A DNA stretch of 13,854 bases from JBARCX01 sp049794535 (GCA_049794535.1 JBARCX010000128.1:1-13854); one strand, 5' to 3'; counted from the first letter of the stretch, positions 7,185 to 13,854 are shown. Translations and numbers: made by a program. Notes: generated by a model not told the origin, from the letters alone.

Positions 7185-10067
7185 TCAAAAGCTGGCACGA
7201 ATACCCACGGTGTATACGCTACCGTCCGCTTCGGCGTAGAGGAATCGATTCGGATACACGGAGTAGTCGTAAAGATGCTGCCGCGTCAGATTGGTGCCGG
7301 ACACGAACAGCGAGGCGTACTTGTTGAGCTTGTAGCTTGCACTCAGATCCAATTCGCCATACGCAGTACGAGTGGCCGGCTGAGCTCCTGATCCATATGA
7401 AATGCTCTCCAGATAAGAGCCGCGCCAGTTGTAGGCCAAGCGCACCTGCCACGGACCTTTTTCGTAATAGCCGCTCAGATTCGCCGAGTCGCCGATACCA
7501 GGCACCGCAAACTTTCCTGAGGTCGCTATCAGCCCGGGACTGAGATTGGCACTGCTAGTGACATGCGTGTAGTTGAAGGCCATGCCCAAGCCATCAAAAG
7601 GCGCAGGCAGCAGATGGGTAAATTGATAATTGAAGGTCAGCTCTTCGCCATAAATAGAGGCCGTATTCAAATTGATCGGCTCACTCAGCGACCAGGTATA
7701 GCCGAGGAATGGCACCGGCGTGCTTACCGTGGTGCTGAAATTGCTGACCTTTTTATAGAACCCTTCAAGAGCCAGATAACTGACATCGTTGATATACCAC
7801 TCCATACCTGTGTCGAAATTCTTCGAGGTGTATGGCTGTAGCTGCGGATTGCCCTGGCTGATCGTCAACGATTCCGGCCGTGTACCGAAGCTCTGGTTGT
7901 AATACAGATTGCTTAGCTGAGGTGGCGTCAGGGTTTTGGACAAAGCCAGACGGTAAATCAGGTCATCGCGCAGATTCACCTTCAGGTTGAGCGATGGCAG
8001 CCATTTGCTGTAGCCACCCTTGGCGGACTGTTGTTGCAGCGGTCCATACGCCACCTGACCCGCACTCGAGTCGTTCGGATCGATGTAATAGCTTACCGGC
8101 GGCTGGTTGATAGCCTCAGACCGCGAGTTCACATCCATATAGCGCGCACCGACATCCAACACCCAGTGCTTATCCCATGCATCGCCTTCGAAAACCGCTT
8201 TGGCGAACGCCGACTTGTTGTTTTCAAATACCTCGTTGAAACTGCCCGGATTAGGCTGCGGAGCGAAACTGCCGCCGTTGGCAGCAAGCCCGGCAAGCAA
8301 AGCAGCGCGCTGGGCGGCAGGCAGCTGATTGTATGCGGCCGGCGTGGTCAACCAGTTGAAATACGCGGCAGGGTTGTACTGAACCCTTTGTGTCGGCAAC
8401 CCGGGTTGCGAGACCCCGCTAATTGGAGACGGTGGTGTGTAGATGTAGGCACCTACGGCGCTAGCGGGCACGGATACGACGTAGCCACAATAAGCATTGC
8501 ACATGATGCCGTTCGGCGTTGAAACACTCACCGACTTGACGTATTGGTCAGTCTTCTGAATACCGAATTCGAGGCTGGAAAGCGCACCACTGGTAAAGCT
8601 TTTCGAAAGCTGAAGTTTGTATTCGTTGATATTGTTCGTGACATTATTCGACTGACCACCAAGGCCACAACAGTGCGCGCGCAAATCGCTGGTATCGGTG
8701 GTGGATAGAATATTGGTGTAACTGGGCGGCTCGTCGCTACCGTTATTGGTCCATGTCGGATTGACTCCGACATTGCGTGCCCCGATAACGGTGAAGTAGC
8801 CATCGGCGCTGTCCTTATTCCACGCCTTGGAGTTGGATACATCCAAGCTAAGTTTGGTCGACTGGTCGATGTCGAAGCCAAAATTCAAGCCATTCTGGAT
8901 GGTTTTCTCGTCGCTTGGGTTGTATGCCATGACGTAGTCGTTTGCCATGACGCCCGTATTTTTCCGCACATAGTTCAATACGGTGTTGTTGGCATCCGTC
9001 GTCAGCGATTGTAGATCGCCGCTATTTCCATACTCTCCAAACTCGTGTGTCAGCGGGCTTACTTTGTAGTCTGCGAAGAGCGTGTCGAACTGGATGGTGA
9101 GCCTGTCGATCGGACGCCAATCCATCGCGCCACTGAAGCTTTCGCGAGTACGTGTCTCATCGACGATGTTGTTGGCAAGCGTTTCAGGAATCGCGACATT
9201 CGTGTAGTTCGGATTGCTGAGACCGGACAACTTGGAAATATTTTGATTGACGTACCAGGAATTTGCCTGCGTGTTTATCTGGGTGTCGTCGCGCTTGTAA
9301 TACATCGCCGAAGCCAGCCAGCCGAACGTGTTGTCGGAATTCGTCCAGCCGAACACCCCTGCTGTCTTCGGCGTGGTTTTACCGGACCAATCTCCGGTCA
9401 GGTTGCTGTTTACACCCGCCACGCTACCTGCCGCGTGATAGCCATGGAAATCCAGCGGACGCGCGGTTTGAATATCGACGACGCCGCCGATATCGACTTC
9501 GGGGATATCAGCGGATGAGGTCTTATTGACTTGGGCAACGCTGATGATCTCCGAAGGCAACACATCGAAATCGAAAGCGCGTGTACCGGACGCCGTAGCC
9601 AGCTGGCGGCCATTGAGCGTCACGGCAACGAAATCGGGGCCAAAACCACGTATGGCGATCTGACTGGATTCGCCGCCACTACGATCCACCGACACACCGG
9701 GCACGCGTTGCAAGGCATCAGCGACATTGGGATCGGGGAATTTTCCCGCCTCTTCCGCGGAGATCGAATCAACGACATTCACGGCATCCTGCTTGATCGC
9801 CTGAGCACGGCGGATCGCAGCGAGCTGACCGGTGGCGGTGACCGAGATCGCATTCAGATCGGTCACCTTCTTGCTATCTGCCTTTTTCTTGGCGTCTTTC
9901 TTGGCGTCAGCAGCGTTAGCGCTCTGGCTTGTCGCCGCCGGGACGCTGGCCGCCGGTGTCGCTGCGCTCGTTTGCGCATGTCCCTGCGCGCTGTAACCGA
10001 CTAAGCAAGCGATCCCCATCGCCGCCAATGCCTGCTGCACCGAAAGAGCCACTATGGTTCTTTGCAT
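7185..10067 (-). CDS. TonB-dependent outer-membrane receptor, probable galactoside importer (receptor 2)
   Basis: The complete receptor is 960 aa. A signal peptide ends near residue 31 (GHA|QT). An Ala/Thr/Ser then Lys-rich linker follows (KKDAKKKADSKK, 56-67), then a TonB-box-like LNAISVTATG (71-80). The plug (about 90-205) contains FPDPNVADALQRVPGVSVDR, IRGFGPDFVAVTLNGRQLA and VDIGGVVDIQTARPL, characteristic of the large proteobacterial receptors linked to carbohydrate scavenging. The barrel ends in a terminal Phe (GIRASF), the outer-membrane assembly signal. GAGGGG lies 7 nt before ATG 10067. It heads the minus-strand run to GH35, GH27 and epimerase, so it probably imports the galactoside these enzymes digest. 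It is divergent from regulator B, with an operator-like site upstream. Two Cys pairs (HCCGLGG and MCNAYCG) lie in predicted loops. The exact ligand is unknown. Confidence 0.95.
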   Translation of the reverse strand: MQRTIVALSVQQALAAMGIACLVGYSAQGHAQTSAATPAASVPAATSQSANAADAKKDAKKKADSKKVTDLNAISVTATGQLAAIRRAQAIKQDAVNVVDSISAEEAGKFPDPNVADALQRVPGVSVDRSGGESSQIAIRGFGPDFVAVTLNGRQLATASGTRAFDFDVLPSEIISVAQVNKTSSADIPEVDIGGVVDIQTARPLDFHGYHAAGSVAGVNSNLTGDWSGKTTPKTAGVFGWTNSDNTFGWLASAMYYKRDDTQINTQANSWYVNQNISKLSGLSNPNYTNVAIPETLANNIVDETRTRESFSGAMDWRPIDRLTIQFDTLFADYKVSPLTHEFGEYGNSGDLQSLTTDANNTVLNYVRKNTGVMANDYVMAYNPSDEKTIQNGLNFGFDIDQSTKLSLDVSNSKAWNKDSADGYFTVIGARNVGVNPTWTNNGSDEPPSYTNILSTTDTSDLRAHCCGLGGQSNNVTNNINEYKLQLSKSFTSGALSSLEFGIQKTDQYVKSVSVSTPNGIMCNAYCGYVVSVPASAVGAYIYTPPSPISGVSQPGLPTQRVQYNPAAYFNWLTTPAAYNQLPAAQRAALLAGLAANGGSFAPQPNPGSFNEVFENNKSAFAKAVFEGDAWDKHWVLDVGARYMDVNSRSEAINQPPVSYYIDPNDSSAGQVAYGPLQQQSAKGGYSKWLPSLNLKVNLRDDLIYRLALSKTLTPPQLSNLYYNQSFGTRPESLTISQGNPQLQPYTSKNFDTGMEWYINDVSYLALEGFYKKVSNFSTTVSTPVPFLGYTWSLSEPINLNTASIYGEELTFNYQFTHLLPAPFDGLGMAFNYTHVTSSANLSPGLIATSGKFAVPGIGDSANLSGYYEKGPWQVRLAYNWRGSYLESISYGSGAQPATRTAYGELDLSASYKLNKYASLFVSGTNLTRQHLYDYSVYPNRFLYAEADGSVYTVGIRASF

Positions 10068-10104
10068 GGAATAACCCCTCGAATCGTTTCATGGAATGCC
10101 CCTT
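10065..10104 (-). promoter_or_regulatory. Duplicated translation-start region ahead of receptor 2
   Basis: On the minus strand GGGG-CATTCC-ATG (ATG at 10092-10090) is followed 25 nt later by GGGG-TTATTCC-ATG, the receptor start. The upstream ATG opens a different frame of about 55 codons (MKRFEGLFHAKN...) that overlaps the receptor's signal peptide region. It could be an overlapping leader peptide affecting initiation, or simply a local duplication. The encoded peptide resembles nothing I know. Confidence 0.35.
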
Positions 10105-10180
10105 GCCGGGATAGCCATCTAGCCCCTCCCGACCCCATCACCCCTACTCATCGCCGTGCGGTCTTTCTATTTGTCTTATT

Positions 10181-10195
10181 TTATTATGATAGTAA
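10181..10195. promoter_or_regulatory. Operator-like palindrome on the receptor 2 side
   Basis: TTATTA-TGA-TAGTAA is an inverted repeat with one mismatched pair. On the minus strand it reads TTACTATCATAATAA, matching TTACTATCGTAGTA of the receptor 1 site at most positions. TTGCTG lies 12 nt before it, the same spacing as TTGTAT at the other site, and TATCAT 16 nt after that hexamer could serve as the -10 box. Repressor binding here would block the receptor-glycosidase operon. Confidence 0.45.
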
Positions 10196-10294
10196 TTTCG
10201 TGCGAGTCAGCAAGTTGCAATGCAGCAACACTGGGCAGCATGGATCCGCTCATCGCCCGGACACCTATGTACCTCGAACATTTCGAATGTCGAG

Positions 10295-10326
10295 CAAACT
10301 TCAGATGGTAGGTTTGTATGATAAAT
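10295..10326. promoter_or_regulatory. Regulator-side operator, copy B
   Basis: CAAAC (10295-10299) and GTTTG (10312-10316) form an inverted repeat with a 12-nt spacer, exactly as in copy A. The 15 bases 10312-10326 are identical to 2014-2028, and within the spacer TTCA and GTA are also kept. Conservation here, against a more diverged leader on either side, points to selection for protein binding. Confidence 0.5.
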
Positions 10327-10442
10327 TCCGCGTACCGTTGCGTTGCAGCATGCAATGACATCCGCTCATACAGCGGGAAGCGCTAGTCGCAATGGCTACA
10401 TGACCTAGCGGTAAGCAACCACACTGCGGAGAAAAGTTGATC

Positions 10443-11177
10443 ATGAGAGCTACGGTTTCGCGCAGTTTGCACGGCCATGTAGTACGCGAATTGGGCAAGC
10501 GCATTGTTGTCGGCGATTTACGCCCCGGGGATATATTGCCGCGCGAAGATGTACTGGCCGAAAGCATGGATGTGAGCCGTACGGCACTGCGCGAGGCGTT
10601 GAAGGTGCTATCGGCTAAAGGCCTGATTGAAGCGCGCCCGAAAATAGGCACGCGCGTTCGCCCCAAGGACGCCTGGAATCAGCTCGATGCCGATATCCTT
10701 TCATGGCGTTGCGCCTCGATGCCAACCGATGACTTCATCGAAAAGCTGGTGGAGATGCGTGAGATCATCGAACCAGCAGCCGCTGCGGCGGCAGCACGCA
10801 AACGCACCACGGCCCAGCTGTCCAAGATCGATCTCGCCTACCGCAATATGGAGGCCGCCAAAGATCCCAACGAGTGGGCGGTAGCGGATCTCAGCTTTCA
10901 TGATGCCGTGCTTCAGGCCACCGGCAACGAATTGATGATCTCGCTTTTTTCGGTCGTGGAAAATGCACTTGGCATGTTCTTCGTGCTGTCGGCGCAAACC
11001 GCTGGCGACTTCAAGTATTCACTACCGCATCATCTCAAAGTACTCGAAGCCATTCGCCGCAATCAGCCGGAAGTCGCTCGCAAGGCGATGCAGGGTATGA
11101 TTGCCGATTCGAAGGCTAACCTGCATAAAAAGCGCAAAGGGAACTCAAGCAAGGGAGCCTCCAAAAAGTCCCCTTGA
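10443..11177 (+). CDS. GntR-family FCD-domain transcriptional regulator, DgoR-like (copy B)
   Basis: The product is 244 aa from ATG 10443, with the same domains as copy A: winged helix 8-72, then FCD with D149, H153 and H196/H197. By eye it differs from copy A at K2R, D5V, S27R, G43D, S142P, T174N, P234N, A235S, G239A, A243S and S244P. S27R and G43D fall in the DNA-binding domain, G43D just before the recognition helix. T174N lies in the effector domain. Five changes fall in the last 11 residues, in the basic tail. Most DNA differences are silent, so both proteins appear to be under purifying selection. GGAG lies 11 nt before the ATG and 5 nt before an in-frame TTG (10437), as in copy A. Divergent from receptor 2, it is the likely local regulator of the galactoside operon. 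It may form mixed dimers with copy A. Confidence 0.9.
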   Translation: MRATVSRSLHGHVVRELGKRIVVGDLRPGDILPREDVLAESMDVSRTALREALKVLSAKGLIEARPKIGTRVRPKDAWNQLDADILSWRCASMPTDDFIEKLVEMREIIEPAAAAAAARKRTTAQLSKIDLAYRNMEAAKDPNEWAVADLSFHDAVLQATGNELMISLFSVVENALGMFFVLSAQTAGDFKYSLPHHLKVLEAIRRNQPEVARKAMQGMIADSKANLHKKRKGNSSKGASKKSP

Positions 11178-11193
11178 ACTGCGCTAAAGAAAC

Positions 11194-11221
11194 CTCTGGC
11201 CGATGGTGTTGCTGACCAGAG
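11194..11221. terminator. Possible hairpin between convergent genes
   Basis: CTCTGG (11194-11199) and CCAGAG (11216-11221) could form a 6-bp stem with a 16-nt loop in the 46-nt gap between regulator B and the convergent DUF4087 gene. There is no T-tract and the loop is large, so this is only a positional suggestion. Confidence 0.2.
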
Positions 11222-11223
11222 CA

Positions 11224-11616
11224 TCACTCCGTATCCGGCCGAGGCAATTTATGGTCTGCCTTACAGCGATTTAGAGGCAATGGCCGGGCGGAAAGCAAAC
11301 GGGTTACCAGCCCGGACTTCTTATTCACCACGACTTCCAGGCATGCACATCCGTAACCGTGACCGCCCGAGTTGGTCTCCACCCAGCCCTGCGTGGTCAT
11401 GTCCGGCATAGTGTCGAAACCCGGCGCCTCGTATCCGCCTTGTAGCGAAACCGTCCACTCGCCTTCGCGGTCTTTTAGCCAGAAATTGCCCGGCGTCGGG
11501 TTTTCGAGCCAGCCGCAGCGCTTTTCCACAGCTCCGTCAGCATAAGTACTTGAAGAAAGTATCAAGAGACATGTAATAACGAGGGTGCACGACAAGCTGT
11601 GATGGTGATTTCGCAC
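11224..11616 (-). CDS. Small exported DUF4087-like protein
   Basis: The product is 130 aa of unknown function. GTG 11616 is chosen because a perfect AGGAGG ends 8 nt upstream; the in-frame TTG 11622 is only 2 nt from it. Residues 1-27 form a signal peptide (hydrophobic LVITCLLILSSS, then YADG), so it is exported, probably to the periplasm. The mature part has RCGWLENPTPGNFWLKDREGEW, GGYEAPGFDTMPD, GYGCACLEV and PLPLNRCKADHKLP. This pattern I recognise as the DUF4087 family, in which the conserved Cys residues probably form disulfides. It lies 80 nt after the PLP-enzyme gene on the same strand and might be the tail of that operon. Nothing ties it to galactoside use. Confidence 0.8.
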   Translation of the reverse strand: MRNHHHSLSCTLVITCLLILSSSTYADGAVEKRCGWLENPTPGNFWLKDREGEWTVSLQGGYEAPGFDTMPDMTTQGWVETNSGGHGYGCACLEVVVNKKSGLVTRLLSARPLPLNRCKADHKLPRPDTE

Positions 11617-11696
11617 GTGCAAAGCCTCCTGGCGCTTTAAGAGATGCCCTGACTATATCTCCCACCCTACATCCAAGCTCACAATGGGTGCATGCG

Positions 11697-13025
11697 TTAC
11701 AACGGGCGAAGCACGTGATCGAGCTTTTCCAGAAACTCTTCAGCGTTAGCCTGGCTAAACACGATCGGCGGCTTGATCTTCAGCACGTTGTCGTCGGGAC
11801 CCTCGGTGGAAAGCAATACATGCTTCGCCTTCATGGCTTCCACCACGGCCTTGGCCTTAGGTTGGTCGGGCGTTCTCGCTCCACGATCACGCACCAGCTC
11901 AGCGCCAATGAACAAACCGCGGCCGCGTACATCGCCGATGCATTCATGCCGTTGCTGTAGTTCGCGCAGCCCTGCCATCAGGAAATCGCCGACGCGACGC
12001 GCGTTCTCTTGTAGCTTCTCCTCGGCAATCACATCGAGCACGGCCAGCGCGATCGCACATGACACCGGATTGCCACCAAAGGTATTGAAGTACTCCATGC
12101 CACTGACAAAGCTGGCGGCAATCTCTGGTGTCGTCACCACAGCGCCCATCGGGTGACCATTGCCGATGGGCTTACCCATGGTGACAATATCCGGCACGAC
12201 ACCCTGGGATTCAAATGCCCAGAAATGCTCGCCCGCCCTACCAAAGCCCACCTGCACTTCATCGGCCAGGCACACGCCTCCGGCCGCGCGCACTGCCGCA
12301 TAAGCCTCAGACAAATAGTCTTCCGGCAGCACAATCTGGCCGCCGCAACCCAGCAGGGATTCGCAATAGAACGCCGCGGTCGATATCCCGCGCTGGCGTA
12401 AGTCGGCAATAGCCGATGACAACGTTTCGGCATACTGCTTGCCGGCATCGGGGGTTTCTCCAAATAGCCCACGATAGGTATCGGGCATCGGCACCACACC
12501 CACATGCGGACTTTGCCCTGCTCCGCCTTTACCGTTGAACTTGTACGGACTCAGCTCGACCATCGACGGCGAATGGCCGTGATAGGCGTGATCCACCACG
12601 AGCACACCCTGCGCCCGGGTGTGCGCTCGCGCCAGGCGAAGAGCAAGGTCATTTGCTTCCGTGCCCGAGTTGGTGAGAAATACGACCGACAACGCCTTCG
12701 GCAACGTTGCCGTCAAGCGCAGCGCATACTCCACGATGTTGTCATGCAGATAGCGGGTATTGGTGTTGAGCTGCGCCATTTGCGCCTGCCCGGCCTTGAC
12801 CACATATGGATGACAATGCCCGACATGGCAAACGTTGTTGACCATGTCCAGGTAGGACTGCCCATGCTGGTCATACAACCAGACGCCTTCACCGCGCACA
12901 ATCTTGAGCGGCTCCTTGTAAGACACGCTCAGCGTCGGATTCAGGAGTTGCTTGCGCAACCGCAGGATCTCGTCATTGCTCCGCTGCGGCACGCCATCCG
13001 GGTGAAAAGCTGCGGGGTCAGTCAT
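11697..13025 (-). CDS. Class III PLP enzyme, probable phospho-lyase (ethanolamine-phosphate or phosphohydroxylysine type)
   Basis: The product is 442 aa with fold type I class III architecture: SGTEAND (120-126) for phosphate binding, D255 in LADEVQVGFGR for the pyridine nitrogen and K285 in TMGKPIGNGHP as the Schiff-base lysine. From memory it follows human ETNPPL/PHYKPL (AGXT2-like) very closely, with NNVCHVGHCHP (63-73), LNTNTRYLHDNIVEYALRL (86-104), GMEYFNTFGGNPVSCA (309-324), RGLFIGAEL and LKIKPP. Those enzymes do not transaminate: they eliminate phosphate and ammonia from O-phosphoethanolamine or 5-phosphohydroxylysine. The upstream kinase of the hydroxylysine-kinase family fits this. 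ATG 13025 overlaps the kinase stop by 8 nt, indicating coupled translation. The frame extends to 13115 but only inside the kinase gene. Generic aminotransferase activity is the alternative; the substrate is unproven. Confidence 0.88.
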   Translation of the reverse strand: MTDPAAFHPDGVPQRSNDEILRLRKQLLNPTLSVSYKEPLKIVRGEGVWLYDQHGQSYLDMVNNVCHVGHCHPYVVKAGQAQMAQLNTNTRYLHDNIVEYALRLTATLPKALSVVFLTNSGTEANDLALRLARAHTRAQGVLVVDHAYHGHSPSMVELSPYKFNGKGGAGQSPHVGVVPMPDTYRGLFGETPDAGKQYAETLSSAIADLRQRGISTAAFYCESLLGCGGQIVLPEDYLSEAYAAVRAAGGVCLADEVQVGFGRAGEHFWAFESQGVVPDIVTMGKPIGNGHPMGAVVTTPEIAASFVSGMEYFNTFGGNPVSCAIALAVLDVIAEEKLQENARRVGDFLMAGLRELQQRHECIGDVRGRGLFIGAELVRDRGARTPDQPKAKAVVEAMKAKHVLLSTEGPDDNVLKIKPPIVFSQANAEEFLEKLDHVLRPL

Positions 13026-13854
13026 GGCTCGGTTCCAGAAAGGGTCCAACGATGGCATCGTGATCGACTTCGGCAAGCGCGCGCAACAACGCGCGCACGC
13101 CTTGCTGCGATACAAGAATGAAAGGGTTATCGGGCTGCGCCCGATGTTCGCGCGTCGCCATCAGAACGCTGTGGCAAAGGCGCGCAAGGATGAAGGCTGG
13201 CAGCTGCTCGAGCTCGATGCGCAATAATGGGCACTGCGCCAGATAACCGCGAATGATGGTTCGTGCGCACGCCACGGGATCGGCTTCATGCTGCATGGCG
13301 TAAGTGCATGCGATCGCCAAGTCGGCCAGACGGAAGCTGGTGCACATATCGCCAAAATCGATGACGGCACTGACGCGTTGCCCGCCGACACCATCATCGG
13401 TCACGATCACATTCAGATCGTTGGCATCGTTATGCAGCACCGTGATCGGCAGCTGTGCCTGCCATTGCGGTAGCTGGGTACAGAACGCCTCAACGTGTAC
13501 CTGCACGATGGCGCGAAGCTCCGCATCCTCGATATGGGCAACCTCATCCAGCAAGGCGGGCAATCGCATCAGATTCCAGTCGTGCTGACGATCGGCCGCA
13601 GGATGGCGAAAATTCTGTAGCCCGCGCGTCAGCAGACCAACCGCGCAACCAAGGCTCTCGTGCAACGCAGCACGTTGCGCTAGCGACAACGGCCCAATGG
13701 CATCCGCATAGGTCGTACCGGGTACGAAACTCAACACACGCACCTGGCATGGCTGCCCTGCTATAAGCAAGGTCAGTAAATGCTCGCCGTCCAAGGCCAA
13801 TTGAACGCGTGGCCACTGCAGCGCCGGCTCGTGCTCGGCGAGCGTCATCATGGC
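13018..13854 (-). CDS. Phosphotransferase of the hydroxylysine kinase / APH fold, N-terminus beyond right edge
   Basis: The frame is open to the right edge, and the first visible residues already sit inside the N-lobe. The gene is therefore 5'-truncated here, probably missing 50-100 residues; ATG 13851 is not taken as the true start. It shows FVPGTTYADA in the hinge region, RHPAADRQHDWNL, the catalytic loop LHNDANDLNVIV (HxDxxxxN Brenner motif) and the metal-binding VIDFGDMC. These segments recall human hydroxylysine kinase (HYKK) more than antibiotic-modifying aminoglycoside kinases. It should phosphorylate a small amino alcohol with ATP or GTP in the cytoplasm. The stop overlaps the start of the PLP-enzyme gene, so the product of this kinase is the likely substrate of that enzyme. 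Confidence 0.85.
   Translation of the reverse strand, partial: AMMTLAEHEPALQWPRVQLALDGEHLLTLLIAGQPCQVRVLSFVPGTTYADAIGPLSLAQRAALHESLGCAVGLLTRGLQNFRHPAADRQHDWNLMRLPALLDEVAHIEDAELRAIVQVHVEAFCTQLPQWQAQLPITVLHNDANDLNVIVTDDGVGGQRVSAVIDFGDMCTSFRLADLAIACTYAMQHEADPVACARTIIRGYLAQCPLLRIELEQLPAFILARLCHSVLMATREHRAQPDNPFILVSQQGVRALLRALAEVDHDAIVGPFLEPSHD

Larger units (their letters stand above)
10068..10442. promoter_or_regulatory. Divergent intergenic control region between receptor 2 and regulator B
   Basis: This 375-nt region contains no gene. It holds a receptor-side palindrome (10181-10195), the regulator-side CAAAC/GTTTG operator (10295-10326) and the leader of regulator B. The layout mirrors 1552-2134 but is shorter: the TAYGATA cores of its two sites are about 134 bp apart, against about 288 bp in the other region. 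Confidence 0.7.
10294..11177 (+). repeat. Direct repeat copy B (regulator gene plus leader)
   Basis: This is the same-orientation partner of 1995-2869. The coding parts align without gaps over 735 nt and encode 244-residue proteins differing at 11 positions. The leader is 10 nt longer between operator and ATG than in copy A. The unrelated sequence after the two stop codons fixes the right boundary of the homology. Confidence 0.85.

Noticed and set aside
7563..10004. Several plus-strand frames of 60-160 codons opposite receptor 2
   Set aside because: They are antisense shadows of a clear receptor gene, with no ribosome sites and no recognisable domains.
1..10067. Idea that receptors 1 and 2 are a duplicated pair like their regulators
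   Set aside because: Signal peptide, linker and plug sequences differ throughout; only the general TonB receptor architecture is shared, so the duplication visible today covers only the regulator and its leader.
13026..13115. 30-residue extension of the PLP enzyme
   Set aside because: It lies wholly inside the kinase coding sequence, is Cys/Arg-rich unlike the family, and ATG 13025 fits the family start.
13018..13854. Aminoglycoside resistance kinase
   Set aside because: The fold is shared, but the RHP...WNL and HND...DFGD segments and the coupled phospho-lyase gene point to the hydroxylysine-kinase branch.

Overview
The window looks like a chromosomal carbohydrate-use locus from a gammaproteobacterium of the Xanthomonadales, probably Rhodanobacteraceae such as Dyella, Luteibacter or Frateuria. 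The evidence is two large TonB-dependent receptors with the long Ala/Lys/Gln-rich N-terminal linkers common in that group, moderately high GC, and secreted glycosidases beside a DgoR-like GntR/FCD regulator. Genus and species cannot be fixed from the sequence alone. No RNA genes, insertion sequences or CRISPR arrays were seen.

Layout, left to right. (1) 1-1551, minus: N-terminal 517 residues of a TonB-dependent receptor that runs off the left edge. (2) 1552-2134: divergent control region with two operator-like palindromes. (3) 2135-2869, plus: GntR/FCD regulator, copy A. (4) 2894-10067, minus, transcribed right to left: a second TonB-dependent receptor (960 aa), secreted GH35 beta-galactosidase, secreted GH27 alpha-galactosidase and cytoplasmic aldose 1-epimerase (galactose mutarotase-like). 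(5) 10068-10442: a second divergent control region with the same kinds of operator-like site. (6) 10443-11177, plus: GntR/FCD regulator, copy B, about 95% identical in protein to copy A. (7) 11224-11616, minus: small exported DUF4087 protein. (8) 11697-13854, minus: a class III PLP enzyme closely resembling the ethanolamine-phosphate / phosphohydroxylysine phospho-lyases, overlapped by 8 nt with an upstream hydroxylysine-kinase-like phosphotransferase cut by the right edge.

How it works together (inference). Receptor 2 imports a galactose-decorated oligosaccharide. The two exported glycosidases remove alpha- and beta-linked galactose, and the epimerase interconverts galactose anomers for cytoplasmic catabolism. 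The regulators most resemble DgoR, the galactonate regulator, so a galactose or galactonate-type signal is plausible. Each regulator is divergent from a TonB receptor. Operator-like sequences sharing a TAYGATA core lie on both the receptor side and the regulator side of each divergent region, so the two regulators probably recognise overlapping sites.

Most interesting points: the twin regulators form direct repeats of about 0.9 kb bracketing the whole galactoside cassette; the two control regions share operator architecture; a 12-bp hairpin between the receptor and the glycosidases is fully paired only in the mRNA of the operon strand; and the kinase/PLP pair looks like a phosphorylate-then-eliminate amine degradation module rather than a transaminase.
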